64,000 nucleotides of DNA from Streptomyces sp. BHT-5-2 (GCF_019774615.1 NZ_CP081496.1:5208001-5272000), one strand, 5' to 3'; shown: positions 26,233 to 36,142, counted from the first letter of the stretch. Made by a program: numbers and translations. The notes: generated by a model from the letters alone, not told the origin.

Positions 26233-26535
26233 TCAGCGGAACGTCTTGTCCCACCCGCCCGCGACGAGCGCCCGCACCGCGTTGTCGAATCCGTCTGCGA
26301 CCCGCTGGATCCCGGCGTCGCCGGCCAGGTGGACATCGCCGTCGTCGGCCGGCAGCACGGCCTCCCGGGTGTCCGTGGCCGTTCCGACGAGCAGGACCGG
26401 AGAACCGATGCGGTCGCCGAAGACGCGCACGCTCCGCGGCAGCGAGTGCGCCGGTCCCTCGTCCTCGACACCGAGGCCGTCAGGAACGTCCCGCCGAAGC
26501 GGTGGGACCAGGTCACGGTGAACTCGCCGTAGGTC
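26233..26535 (-). pseudogene. Frameshifted gene remnant (unassigned)
   Basis: From about 26490 down to 26233 the minus strand shows strong coding bias in one frame, ending VFGDRIGSPVLLVGTATDTR ... NAVRALVAGGWDKTFR. No good start codon exists in that frame. Upstream, at 26490-26535, the coding-like peptide ETYGEFTVTWSHRFGGTF continues in a different frame. Together they look like the 3' part of a gene broken by truncation and a frameshift. The general form recalls SUKH-type immunity or small actinobacterial hypothetical proteins, but I cannot name it. A short real gene using GTG 26430 is the alternative. Confidence 0.45.
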
Positions 26536-26568
26536 TCCAGGAATTACCGGCGGCGCAGTGGCCGACCG

Positions 26569-28008
26569 TCAGCCGGTCCGCCGCAGCAGCGCCAGATACA
26601 TCGCGTCCGTGCCGTGCCGGTGCGGCCACAACTGGACGTCCGGCCCGTCGCCGAGCTCGGGGACCCCCGGCATCAGCGGCCGGGCGTCGACCCACTCGGC
26701 CGCGGCCGCCGGGCCGCCGCGGCCCTTGAGGACGTCCTCCACCACCGCCCGGGTCTCCGCCGGATGCGGCGAACAGGTCGCATAGCCGACCACACCGCCG
26801 ATCCGCACCGCCGCCAGCGCCTGCCGCAGCAGCTCCCGCTGGAGCGGCGCGAACCCGTCCAGGTCCTCGGGGCGACGCCGCCAGCGGGCCTCGGGCCGGC
26901 GGCGCAGCGCGCCCAGGCCGGTGCACGGCACGTCCACCAGCACCCGGTCGAAGGCCCCGGGCCGCCACGCCGGACGGGTGCCGTCGGCCGCGATCACCGC
27001 GTACGGTCCGGGGTTGCCGTCCAGGGCCCGGGCCACCAGCCGCGCGCGGTGCGGCTGCTTCTCCGACGCCAGCAGCGCCGCGCCGCGCCGCGCCGCCAGC
27101 GCGCCCAGCAGCGCCGCCTTGCCGCCCGGCCCCGCGCAGCCGTCCAGCCACACGCGGTCCGGGCCGTCCAGCGGCGCGTTCGCCAGCGCCAGCGCGACCA
27201 GCTGGCTGCCCTCGTCCTGTACGCCGGCGCGCCCCTCGCGCACCGCGTCCAGCGCGCCCGGCTCCCCGCCCTCGGCGAGCCGGACCGCGTACGGCGACCA
27301 ACGGCCCGGCACCGCGCCGGTGTCGCCCACGGCCGCCAGCAACTCCTCGGCGGTGGACCGGCCGGGCCGCGCCACCAGCGTCACCTCGGGACGCTCGTTG
27401 TCCGCGGCCAGCAGCTCCTCGATGCCCGCGCGGCCGCCGCCGAGGGCGTCCCAGAGGGCCGAGACGACCCACCGGGGATGCGCGTGGACGATCCCCAGGT
27501 GCTCCTCGGGATCCTCGTCGTAGGCCGGCGCCACCCGCTCCAGCCAGCCGTCCAGATCGTGCGCGGTGACCTTGCGCAGCACCGCGTTGACGAACTTCGC
27601 GCGGCCGTCGCCGAGCACCACCCGGGCCAGTTCGACGGTGGCGCCGACCGCGGCGTGCGGCGGGATCCGGGTGCCGAGCAGCTGGTGCGCGCCGAGCGTC
27701 AGCACGTCCAGCACCGGCGGGTCCACCTCGCGCAGCGGCCGGTCCACGCAGTCGGCCAGGATCGCGTCGTAGGTGCCCTGGCGGCGCAGCGAACCGTAGA
27801 CCAGCTCGGTGGCCAGCGCCGCGTCCCGGGCGTCGAAGTCGCCGGCCGCCCGCGCCTTGCGCAGCAGCGGCGGCAGGACCAGATTCGCGTACGCGTCCCG
27901 CTCGTCCACGGCCCGCAGCGCCTCGAACGCGAGGATCCGGACCGGGTCCTTCCTGGGGCGGCGGTAGGGCTTGCGGGTGCCGTGGCGACGCGGCGGCTGC
28001 TGACTCAC
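26569..28008 (-). CDS. rsmB: 16S rRNA m5C967 methyltransferase RsmB
   Basis: A 479-residue Fmu/RsmB enzyme that methylates cytosine in 16S rRNA. The N-terminal NusB-like RNA-binding domain (about 25-150) includes DARDAALATELVYGSLRRQGTYDAIL. The Rossmann methyltransferase domain follows, with SAM motif DGCAGPGGKAALLGAL and the two catalytic cysteines of m5C RNA methylases in VPCTGLGALRRRP and YATCSPHPAE. GTG 28008 is the start, with an Arg-rich tail after MSQQPPRRHG. It lies downstream of fmt in the same direction, 93 bp apart, an arrangement common in bacteria. Confidence 0.95.
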   Translation of the reverse strand: MSQQPPRRHGTRKPYRRPRKDPVRILAFEALRAVDERDAYANLVLPPLLRKARAAGDFDARDAALATELVYGSLRRQGTYDAILADCVDRPLREVDPPVLDVLTLGAHQLLGTRIPPHAAVGATVELARVVLGDGRAKFVNAVLRKVTAHDLDGWLERVAPAYDEDPEEHLGIVHAHPRWVVSALWDALGGGRAGIEELLAADNERPEVTLVARPGRSTAEELLAAVGDTGAVPGRWSPYAVRLAEGGEPGALDAVREGRAGVQDEGSQLVALALANAPLDGPDRVWLDGCAGPGGKAALLGALAARRGAALLASEKQPHRARLVARALDGNPGPYAVIAADGTRPAWRPGAFDRVLVDVPCTGLGALRRRPEARWRRRPEDLDGFAPLQRELLRQALAAVRIGGVVGYATCSPHPAETRAVVEDVLKGRGGPAAAAEWVDARPLMPGVPELGDGPDVQLWPHRHGTDAMYLALLRRTG

Positions 28009-28101
28009 AGAAAAGGTGCTCCGGTATTACGGGACGGTGTCCGCACCAGCCTACGCGGGCCACGAACCCCCGGCGCGGCCGGACGGTCCCGGGGGCGGGC
28101 C

Positions 28102-29040
28102 TCAGCCCTCCAGCCGCTCCCCGGTCGCGATCCGTACGCCGCGGGCCCAGTCCGCGGCCCGCATCGGCTTCTTGCCCTGCGGCTGGACCCAGAGCAGCTC
28201 CACCGGGTGGCTGCCGGTGCCCGCGTGCACCGTCTTCTTGGTGGCGGCCAGTTCGCCCGGCGCCAGGGCCGGTCCGTCGTACCCGGCGGCCGGGCCGGCC
28301 GCCATCACCTTCAGCCGCTCCCCGCGGAAGACCGTCCAGGCGCCGGGCGCCGGGGCGCACCCCCGGACCACCCGGTCCACCCGCAGCGCGGGCGCGGTCC
28401 AGTCGATCCGGGCGTCCTCCACCTCGATCTTCGGGGCGAGGGTGATCCCCTCCTCCGGCTGCGGCACCGCTTCGAGGGTGCCGTCCTCGATGCCGTCCAT
28501 CGTGGCGGCGAGCAGACCGGAGCCGGCGAACGCCAGCCGGGTCAGCAGATCGCCGCTGGTGTCCGTCGGCCGGACCTCCTCGGTGAGCACCCCGTACACC
28601 GGGCCCGAGTCCAGCCCCTGCTCGATCTGGAACGTCGTGGCGCCGGTGATCTCGTCGCCGGCGAGCACCGCGTGCTGCACCGGCGCCGCGCCCCGCCACG
28701 CGGGCAGCAGCGAGAAGTGCAGGTTGACCCAGCCGTGGGCCGGGATGTCCAGCGCGGCCTTGGGAAGCAGCGCCCCGTAGGCGACCACCGGGCAGCAGTC
28801 CGGCGCGATCTCCCGCAGCCGGGCCAGGAAGTCCTCGTCCCGCGGCTTGACGGGCTTGAGCACCTCGATGCCGGCCTCCGCCGCGCGCTCCGCGACCGGG
28901 CTGGCCACCAGCCGGCGGCCCCGGCCGGCCGGCGCGTCGGGCCGGGTCACCACGGCCACCACCTCGTGCCGGTCCGAGGCGATCAGGGCATCGAGAGCGG
29001 GTACGGCGACCTCGGGGGTACCGGCGAAGACAAGCCTCAT
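28102..29040 (-). CDS. fmt: Methionyl-tRNA formyltransferase
   Basis: Formylates initiator Met-tRNA using 10-formyl-tetrahydrofolate. The 312-residue protein starts MRLVFAGTPEVAVPALDAL. It has the catalytic-domain hallmark NLHFSLLPAWRGAAPVQHAV with the essential Asn and His, and GATTFQIEQGLDSGPV with the catalytic Asp. A C-terminal OB-fold tRNA-binding part completes it. ATG 29040 was preferred over a start seven codons upstream. It precedes rsmB and should be co-transcribed with it. Cytoplasmic, essential-type housekeeping gene. Confidence 0.96.
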   Translation of the reverse strand: MRLVFAGTPEVAVPALDALIASDRHEVVAVVTRPDAPAGRGRRLVASPVAERAAEAGIEVLKPVKPRDEDFLARLREIAPDCCPVVAYGALLPKAALDIPAHGWVNLHFSLLPAWRGAAPVQHAVLAGDEITGATTFQIEQGLDSGPVYGVLTEEVRPTDTSGDLLTRLAFAGSGLLAATMDGIEDGTLEAVPQPEEGITLAPKIEVEDARIDWTAPALRVDRVVRGCAPAPGAWTVFRGERLKVMAAGPAAGYDGPALAPGELAATKKTVHAGTGSHPVELLWVQPQGKKPMRAADWARGVRIATGERLEG

Positions 29041-29225
29041 GGGTGACGGACTACCTCTCACACGCTGCGGAACGGCGCACCAGTCTAGGCGTCCTGACGC
29101 AGGTCATGGGGCCGAACGCGAGGGGGCGTGCGAACCCGGTCGCGCCCCACGCACACGCTCGTACGCCCCTGCACCGTGACCAGAGCCGCTCCTGACGCGT
29201 TGGTCAAGCAGCATTGACCGAATTC

Positions 29226-29245
29226 CGGGCCGCTTTGGCGGCCCG
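29226..29245 (+). other. Perfect hairpin in the leader of the small HTH gene
   Basis: CGGGCCGC (29226-29233) and GCGGCCCG (29238-29245) form an 8-bp stem with a TTTG loop, 45 bp before the ATG at 29291. TTGACC at 29215-29220 could be a -35. Its role is unknown. The rest of 29041-29290 shows nothing else. Confidence 0.45.
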
Positions 29246-29290
29246 ATCGCTTTCACCCTTCCTTTCCACGCCGGTTCGAGAGGCTTGCTC

Positions 29291-29836
29291 ATGGCCGACC
29301 ACGCAACCCACGACGCCCAGGCGCGCGCCAGCCTGCATCTCCTGGTGCGGGACATCGAGCGGGTCCGCCGGCAGGTGGACGCCCTGCGCACGCTCACCGC
29401 ACAGCTCGGCAACGTCTACCGCCCACGCCGCACGGGCCCCTCCACGGGCTTCGTCGTCTACGGCCGGGCGCCGGCCCCCACCGTGCGCCTCGCCCAGGAG
29501 CTGCGCGACAGCGTCGAGACCCTCGTCACCGCGGCCGTCGACTTCGACCGCTCGCTGGGCTTCTCCTGGGACGCGGTGGGCTCGGCGCTCGGCGTCACCA
29601 AGCAGGCGGTGCACCGCCGTTACGGCGCCCGGCGGGCCGCCACCCAGTCGTCCGGCGACGGCGGTGAGGCCGCGGTGCGCTCGTCCGACACCACCGCGGC
29701 CCGCGCGGTCAGCATCGCCGGCGGCCTCGCCGGGGCCCCGTCCGTCCCCGCCGCCCGCTCGATGCCCACCCAGCCCTCCGCCGCCACCCGCGACGAGGCC
29801 CGGCCGGGCGCCTTCCCCGGCCCCCGCAACGGCTGA
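29291..29836 (+). CDS. Small HTH-containing protein of unknown function
   Basis: A 181-residue protein. Residues 1-50 form a helical, probably coiled segment (LHLLVRDIERVRRQVDALRTLTAQL). The middle carries a helix-turn-helix-like stretch SWDAVGSALGVTKQAVHRRYG, resembling sigma region 4 and the DNA-binding part of small actinobacterial regulators. The last 60 residues are Ala/Pro/Ser-rich and disordered. ATG 29291 (MADHATHDAQ) was chosen over 29285 because GAGAGG is better spaced. It stands alone between divergent fmt and convergent priA. A DNA-binding role is suggested but the target is unknown. Confidence 0.7.
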   Translation: MADHATHDAQARASLHLLVRDIERVRRQVDALRTLTAQLGNVYRPRRTGPSTGFVVYGRAPAPTVRLAQELRDSVETLVTAAVDFDRSLGFSWDAVGSALGVTKQAVHRRYGARRAATQSSGDGGEAAVRSSDTTAARAVSIAGGLAGAPSVPAARSMPTQPSAATRDEARPGAFPGPRNG

Positions 29837-29996
29837 ACTCCTCCCCCGCCCCCGCAGGCCGCATCCCGCGGGCAGCACGCACCGGCACCCGGACCGCCCG
29901 CCGACATCGGTCCCGGGTGCCGTGCCATGAGACGGGCCCGGCGACGGCTCTCCGGCGCGGGAACGGGCGGGGCACCCACCGGCCGGCCCGGCGCGC

Positions 29997-32138
29997 TCAG
30001 CCCAGATCCAGCGGATCGACCCGCACCCGCACCGGCTGCCCCTCCCGCTTGACCAGACGGGCCGCCTGGGCCGCCTTCAGTGCCGCCGCCAGCGCCCCGC
30101 CCTGCCCGGGGCGGACCCGTACGAGCACCCGCTCCCACACCTCGCCCGGCGGTGGATCGCCCGGCCTGCGCGGCCGCCCGGGATCCGGCACCGGCAGCGG
30201 CACCGGGCCCAAGACCTCTGCCCCGGCGGGGAGTTCGGCCGCCGCCAGCAGACCGGCCACGTCCTCGGCGCGGCCCGCCACCGAGGCCATCCGCGACACC
30301 GGCGGGAAGCCCAGCTCCGCCCGCTCCGCCAGCTCCCGGGCCGCGTGGCCGACGGGATCCCAGCGCACCAGCGCCTGCACCGGCCGCAGCGTCGGCTCCG
30401 CGATCACCGCGACCGTGCCGCCCGCCGCCTGGCCGCGGACCAGCGCCGCAGCGCCCAGCCAGCGGCGCAGCGCCTCCTCGCCGGCCCGCAGATCCGGCCG
30501 GCCCAGCAGCGCCCAGCCGTCCAGCAGCAGCGCCGCGGCATAGCCCGCGCCCTCGGCGACCGGCTCGGCGCCGGGTGTGCTCACCACCAGCGCGGGCAGA
30601 TCGGGGACCGACTCCAGGATGTGATCCCGGCCCGACGTCCGGACCGGTACGCCGGGGAACGCCCGGCCGAGCTCCTCGGCCGTCCGCCGCGCGCCGACGA
30701 CCTGCGCCCGCAGCCGGGTGCCGCCGCACTCCGCGCAGCACCACTCCGGGACCGCCTGCCCGCACCAGCCGCAGCACAGCGCGCCGCCCTGGCTCGGTGC
30801 CTCCAGCGGCCCCGCGCAGTGGCGGCACCGGGCCGGCGTCCGGCAGCGCCCGCACGCCAGTCGCGGCACATACCCCCGCCGCGGGACCTGCACCAGGACC
30901 GGCCCGTGCGCCAGCGCCTTGCGCGCCGTCTGCCAGGCCAGCGACGGCAGCCGGGCGGCCCGCGCCGCCTCGTCCCGCGCCTGCTCGGTCTCGTCGACGG
31001 TGCGGACCAACGGCGCCGCGCCGCGCAGCACTTCGCGCTCGGCGGCCAGCTGGCGCGCCCAGCCGTTCTCCACCAGCTGGGTGGCCTCGACCGTGCGCCC
31101 CACGTCGCCGATCAGGCATGCGGCCTTCTCGTGGACGGCGCGGAGCAGGAGCACGTCCCGGGCGTGCGGATGGGGTGCGTGGATCTCGCTGTGGTTGGTG
31201 TTGCCGTCGTCCCAGACGGCGACGAGGCCGAGGTCGGCGACCGGTGCGTACATGGCGGCGCGGGTGCCGACCACGGCCCGCACCGCGCCACGGCGTATCG
31301 CCAACCAGCAGCGATAGCGCTCCTCGGGGCCGGAGTCGGCGACCAGCAGGGTGTGCCGGTCCGGCCCGATCAGCTCGGTCAGCGCCGCCTCGACCCGGGC
31401 GGCGGACCGGCCGTCGGGCATCACCACCAGGGCGCCGCGCCCGGACGCCAGGGTGGCGGCCACCGCGGCGGCGAGTTCGGCCGGCCAGTGCGGCCCCGGC
31501 AGGGCGGTCCACACCGCTCGCGGGGCGTCGCCGCGGGCCAGCGCCTCCAGGAACGCCGGGCCGGCCGGATAGCGACTCCAGCTCGCCGGCGCGGGCGGGG
31601 CGGGCGGCGCCGGAGGCGGTGCGAAGCGCTCGGCCTCGGCCTTGGCGTTCCGCGGGGGCAGGGCGAGCTGGAGGACGTCGGCGAGCGAGCCGGCGTAGCG
31701 GTCGGCGACCGCCCGGCACAGCGCCAGCAGCGGGCCGCTGAGCACCGGCTCCGGCGAGACGACCTGGGCGAGCGCCGCCAGCGGCCCGCGGTAGTCGGAC
31801 TCGGCGACCCGCTCGACGAGATAGCCGTCCAGCAGGCTCCCGCCCTCGCGGCGGCCCTCGCGCACCCTGCCGGTGCCCGCCCCGAAGCGCACCCGCACCC
31901 GCACCCCGGGCTGCGCCTCGGCGTCCATGGCGGCGGGCACGGCGTAGTCCCAGAGCTTGTCCAGGTGGACGGGGCCCTTGTCCACCAGCACCCGGGCCAC
32001 CGGCAGGTGCGGCGCCAGCGCGGCGCCCCGCCAGGTGCGCGGCTTGGCCCGCTCCGCCTTCGTCTCCCGCACGGCCTCCCGGATCAGGGCCAGCTGCTCG
32101 CCCCGCTCCCCCGCATCCGGTTCGTTCTCCCTGCTCAC
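29997..32138 (-). CDS. priA: Primosomal protein N' (PriA), helicase motifs degenerate
   Basis: A 713-residue PriA homologue for replication restart. The 3'-DNA-binding domain is N-terminal (VARVLVDKGPVHLDKLWDYAVP, residues about 45-70). A zinc cluster is intact: CGRCRTPARCRHC and, later, CGWC and CAEC. The ATPase core is not: the Walker A region shows no GxGKT/S, and the DEAH box reads VWDDGN. Actinobacterial PriA proteins are known to be like this, so it may act as a structural loader and not a helicase. GTG 32138. The next gene upstream is metK, across a GC-rich tandem repeat. Confidence 0.9.
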   Translation of the reverse strand: MSRENEPDAGERGEQLALIREAVRETKAERAKPRTWRGAALAPHLPVARVLVDKGPVHLDKLWDYAVPAAMDAEAQPGVRVRVRFGAGTGRVREGRREGGSLLDGYLVERVAESDYRGPLAALAQVVSPEPVLSGPLLALCRAVADRYAGSLADVLQLALPPRNAKAEAERFAPPPAPPAPPAPASWSRYPAGPAFLEALARGDAPRAVWTALPGPHWPAELAAAVAATLASGRGALVVMPDGRSAARVEAALTELIGPDRHTLLVADSGPEERYRCWLAIRRGAVRAVVGTRAAMYAPVADLGLVAVWDDGNTNHSEIHAPHPHARDVLLLRAVHEKAACLIGDVGRTVEATQLVENGWARQLAAEREVLRGAAPLVRTVDETEQARDEAARAARLPSLAWQTARKALAHGPVLVQVPRRGYVPRLACGRCRTPARCRHCAGPLEAPSQGGALCCGWCGQAVPEWCCAECGGTRLRAQVVGARRTAEELGRAFPGVPVRTSGRDHILESVPDLPALVVSTPGAEPVAEGAGYAAALLLDGWALLGRPDLRAGEEALRRWLGAAALVRGQAAGGTVAVIAEPTLRPVQALVRWDPVGHAARELAERAELGFPPVSRMASVAGRAEDVAGLLAAAELPAGAEVLGPVPLPVPDPGRPRRPGDPPPGEVWERVLVRVRPGQGGALAAALKAAQAARLVKREGQPVRVRVDPLDLG

Positions 32139-32192
32139 AGCAACCAGTCTTAGCAGACGGCACCGACAACGGCGGCCGGGTGCACAACGGCC

Positions 32193-32255
32193 CGGGGCCC
32201 CGGGCCGCCGTAGCGGTCCGGGGCCCCGGGCCGCCGTAGCGGTCCGGGGCCCCGG
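32193..32255. repeat. 26-bp tandem repeat containing CCGGGGCCCCGG palindromes
   Basis: The unit CGGGGCCCCGGGCCGCCGTAGCGGTC is present two full times and once in part, with an exact 26-bp period (cores at 32193, 32219 and 32245). Each unit contains a perfect CGGGGCCCCG palindrome. It occupies the gap between metK (stop side) and priA. It could terminate metK transcripts by stacked hairpins or be a slippage product. Seen directly. Confidence 0.9.
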
Positions 32256-32279
32256 AGGAGTGCCCTGGTGGTGCGTGCC

Positions 32280-33488
<1,209 letters not shown>

Positions 33489-33535
33489 ATCGCTCCCTGG
33501 GGTTGCAGCGGCTGCTGGCTGATCATTTTGCGGAA

Positions 33536-33558
33536 CGGCCGAGAGCTGCGCTCGGCCG
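33536..33558 (-). other. Hairpin in the metK leader
   Basis: CGGCCGAG (33536-33543) pairs perfectly with CTCGGCCG (33551-33558), loop of 7 bases, 48 bp before the metK start. The surrounding gap (33489-33761) also holds a weaker stem at 33639-33656. No U-tract follows. It could be a coaBC terminator or a metK leader element. Confidence 0.5.
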
Positions 33559-33761
33559 AATCCACTGCCAGTTTATCGGTCTAATGTGGCGCTCGGGCAC
33601 GCAGTCTCGATTTATGGACCCCCCGTGACCTGGGACACCACTGCCTCACGGTAGTGACGATCACCTCGAGATCCAGTCGGGTCAAGAGGGCACGCCGATT
33701 TTCGGGGTTCGATCAGGGGTGCCCGACGGCCCGGTGCGACGCTTTCCGGCCGCGCCGGACG

Positions 33762-34991
33762 TCAGGGGCGCGGCTCGGCCAGTCGGGGGACGACCAGGTC
33801 CCAGACGGTGTCGGCGAGGGCCTCCTTCGGCCCGTACGGGACGGGCGTCTCGGTGCCGTCCGTGGCCAGGATCACGGCCTCGTTCTCGGTCGAACCGAAG
33901 GTCCGGTGCTCGCCGACCTCGTTGACGACCAGGAGGTCGCAGCCCTTGCGGGCGAGCTTGGCGCGGCCGTTGGCGAGCACGTCGTCGGTCTCGGCGGCGA
34001 AGCCGACGACCAGCTGGCCGGGGCGGGCCCGCTCGGCGGAGAGCTCCGCAAGGATGTCCGGATTCCGTACCAGCGCGATCGGTTCCGGCTCCTGACCCTC
34101 CCGCTTCTTGATCTTGCCGGGGGCGTAGACGGCGGGCCGGAAATCGGCGACCGCGGCGGCCATCACCACCGCGTCGGCGTCCGCGGCGGCCTTCAGCACC
34201 GCCTCGCGCAGCTGGCGCGCGGTGCCGATGCGGACCACGTCCACACCGGCCGGGTCGGGCAGCTCGGTGTTGCCGGCGACGAGCGTGACCCGGGCGCCGC
34301 GGGCCGCGGCGGTGCGGGCGAGGGCGTAGCCCTGCCGGCCGGAGGAGCGGTTGCCGAGGTAGCGCACCGGGTCCAGCGGCTCGCGGGTGCCACCCGCGCT
34401 GACCACGACATGGCGGCCGGCGAGGTCCTGCGGCAGGCCCTGGGCACCGCGGGCCAGCACCTGGCGGCACAGGTCGAAGATCTCCACCGGGTCGGGGAAG
34501 CGGCCCTTGCCGGTGTCGACGCCGGTGAGCCGGCCCACCGCGGGCTCGACGACCAGCGCGCCGCGGCGCCGCAGGGTGGCGACGTTCTCCTGGGTGGCGG
34601 GGTTCTCCCACATCTCGGTGTGCATCGCGGGCGCGAAGACCACCGGGCAGCGGGCCGTGAGCAGGGTGTTGGTCAGCAGGTCGTCGGCGAGGCCGTGGGC
34701 GGCCTTGGCCAGCATGTCGGCGGTGGCCGGGGCGACCACGACGAGGTCGGCGGCCTGGCCGATGCGGACGTGCGGGACCTCGTGCACGGACTCCCAGACC
34801 TCGGTGGTGGCGGGGTTGCCGGACAGCGCCGACCAGGTGGCCTCGCCGACGAAGTGCAGCGCCGAGGCGGTCGGCACCACCCGGACGTCGTGGCCGGACT
34901 CCGTGAACCTGCGCAGCAGCTCGCACGCCTTGTACGCGGCGACACCGCCGCTGACCCCCAGGACGACCCTGGGCCGCTCGCGCTTGTCCAT
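33762..34991 (-). CDS. coaBC: CoaBC: phosphopantothenoylcysteine decarboxylase / phosphopantothenate-cysteine ligase
   Basis: Two consecutive steps of coenzyme A synthesis. The N-terminal flavin-dependent decarboxylase (about 1-190) has VVLGVSGGVAAYKACELLRRF, the His of VHEVPHVRIG and the FAPAMHTEMWENPATQ motif. The C-terminal ligase (about 200-409) shows VVVSAGGTREPLDPVRYLGN, with the RSSGRQG and AAAVADFRPA segments. ATG 34991 (MDKRERPRV, 409 residues) is used; 21 upstream codons in the same frame lack family support. It follows rpoZ across a strong terminator, so it needs its own promoter in 34992-35053. Confidence 0.96.
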   Translation of the reverse strand: MDKRERPRVVLGVSGGVAAYKACELLRRFTESGHDVRVVPTASALHFVGEATWSALSGNPATTEVWESVHEVPHVRIGQAADLVVVAPATADMLAKAAHGLADDLLTNTLLTARCPVVFAPAMHTEMWENPATQENVATLRRRGALVVEPAVGRLTGVDTGKGRFPDPVEIFDLCRQVLARGAQGLPQDLAGRHVVVSAGGTREPLDPVRYLGNRSSGRQGYALARTAAARGARVTLVAGNTELPDPAGVDVVRIGTARQLREAVLKAAADADAVVMAAAVADFRPAVYAPGKIKKREGQEPEPIALVRNPDILAELSAERARPGQLVVGFAAETDDVLANGRAKLARKGCDLLVVNEVGEHRTFGSTENEAVILATDGTETPVPYGPKEALADTVWDLVVPRLAEPRP

Positions 34992-35053
34992 CGTTTCCCG
35001 CTCCCCGAGCCTCGAGTCCGAACGTGTGCCCCTCAACCTATGCCCTCGCGGCA

Positions 35054-35112
35054 CACCAAGGGCCCGGCAGGTTCCCCAGCTCGTCGCCGGGGGCCCTGCC
35101 GGGCCCTTGGTG
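35054..35112 (-). terminator. rpoZ terminator with 18-bp perfect stem
   Basis: CACCAAGGGCCCGGCAGG (35054-35071) and CCTGCCGGGCCCTTGGTG (35095-35112) pair without mismatch around a 23-base loop, 17 bp after the rpoZ stop. Being symmetric, it could also stop read-through from the other strand. Confidence 0.85.
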
Positions 35113-35128
35113 AGGTGTGCGGTGCCGC

Positions 35129-35404
35129 TTACTGGCCGACCGGGCCCTCGATGGCCTCGGAGGTCAGCAGACCCGCGTTGATCTCGCGGAGCGCGATCGA
35201 CAGCGGCTTCTCGTGCACGTGGGTGTCGACCAGCGGGCCGACGTACTCCAGCAGGCCCTCGCCGAGCTGGGAGTAGTAGGCGTTGATCTGGCGCGCCCGC
35301 TTGGCGGCGTAGATCACGAGGCTGTACTTCGAGTCGGTGGCCTCGAGAAGCTCATCAATGGGCGGGTTGATGATGCCCTCGGGTGCGGTGATGGAAGAGG
35401 ACAC
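35129..35404 (-). CDS. rpoZ: RNA polymerase omega subunit
   Basis: The 91-residue omega subunit that promotes assembly and stability of RNA polymerase through the beta-prime subunit. The hallmark is IDELLEATDSKYSLVIYAAKRARQINAYY, the conserved omega helix pair, followed by the actinobacterial C-terminal part HVHEKPLSIALREINAGLL. GTG 35404 with GAAGG upstream. It sits between gmk and coaBC as in many bacteria, with a perfect hairpin after its stop. Confidence 0.97.
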   Translation of the reverse strand: MSSSITAPEGIINPPIDELLEATDSKYSLVIYAAKRARQINAYYSQLGEGLLEYVGPLVDTHVHEKPLSIALREINAGLLTSEAIEGPVGQ

Positions 35405-35483
35405 TCTCTACCTTCCGAAAGGGGATGAAGCAGGTGGTGGCGCATGCGGCGCCGAAATCCGTGGCGCCTCGGTCGGACCGGGG

Positions 35484-36104
35484 TCAGTCGCCGGTGGTCC
35501 GGTCCTCAGAGCGGCGCAGCATCAAGGCTAGCAGCTCACGGCTGACGTCCTCGACGGAGGTGTTGACGAGCGTCACGTCGAACTCCTTCTCCGCCGCGAG
35601 CTCGACCCGGGCCGCCTCCAGGCGCCGCTCGATGACCTCCGGGGCCTCCGTGCCGCGGCCGGTGAGCCGGCGGACCAGCTCCTCCCAGCTCGGCGGGGCC
35701 AGGAAGACCAGGTCGGCGTCCGACATGGACTCGCGCACCTGGCGGGCGCCCTGCAGGTCGATCTCCAGGAGGACCGGCTCGCCGGCCGCCAGCCGGTCCA
35801 GCACCGCCTTGCGCGGGGTGCCGTAGCGGTTGCCGGCGAACTCGGCCCACTCCAGCAGTTCACCGTTGGCGATCAGCTTGTCGAACTCCTCGTCCTCGAC
35901 GAAGAAGTACTGGACGCCGTGGCGCTCCCCCGGGCGCGGCTTGCGGGTGGTGGCCGAGACCGAGAGCCAGATCTCGGGATGGACCTTGCGCAGATGCGCG
36001 ACGACCGTGCTCTTGCCGACCCCCGAAGGGCCGGAGAGCACGGTCAGGCGCGGTTGTCTGGCCGGGGGTACGGGGGCGGACCCCCGGGAGACTGCTGAAC
36101 TCAT
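35484..36104 (-). CDS. gmk: Guanylate kinase
   Basis: Phosphorylates GMP to GDP using ATP. The 206-residue protein has the P-loop SGPSGVGKSTVVAHL at about residues 24-38. It also has the GMP-binding SATTRKPRPGERHGVQYFFV and the EWAEFAGNRYGTP segment, all canonical. About 18 N-terminal residues precede the usual core; they are encoded by DNA containing a GGGGG-CGGA-CCCCC hairpin (36072-36085), so the extension may come from a small repeat. ATG 36104. Co-directional with ihf upstream and rpoZ downstream. Confidence 0.97.
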   Translation of the reverse strand: MSSAVSRGSAPVPPARQPRLTVLSGPSGVGKSTVVAHLRKVHPEIWLSVSATTRKPRPGERHGVQYFFVEDEEFDKLIANGELLEWAEFAGNRYGTPRKAVLDRLAAGEPVLLEIDLQGARQVRESMSDADLVFLAPPSWEELVRRLTGRGTEAPEVIERRLEAARVELAAEKEFDVTLVNTSVEDVSRELLALMLRRSEDRTTGD

Positions 36105-36142
36105 GCAGCGATTATTCCAGCTTCCCGGCGGTGCCGGAAAAC

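Noticed and set aside
26172..26516. A 114-codon minus-strand frame as an intact gene
   Set aside because: Only its first part (WSHRFGGTF) looks coding. The rest turns Arg/Ser/Thr-rich while the neighbouring frame takes over the coding bias, which fits a frameshifted remnant better.
33489..33761. Possible SAM riboswitch upstream of metK
   Set aside because: None of the conserved SAM-I, SAM-II or SAM-IV blocks were recognisable; only simple hairpins were seen.
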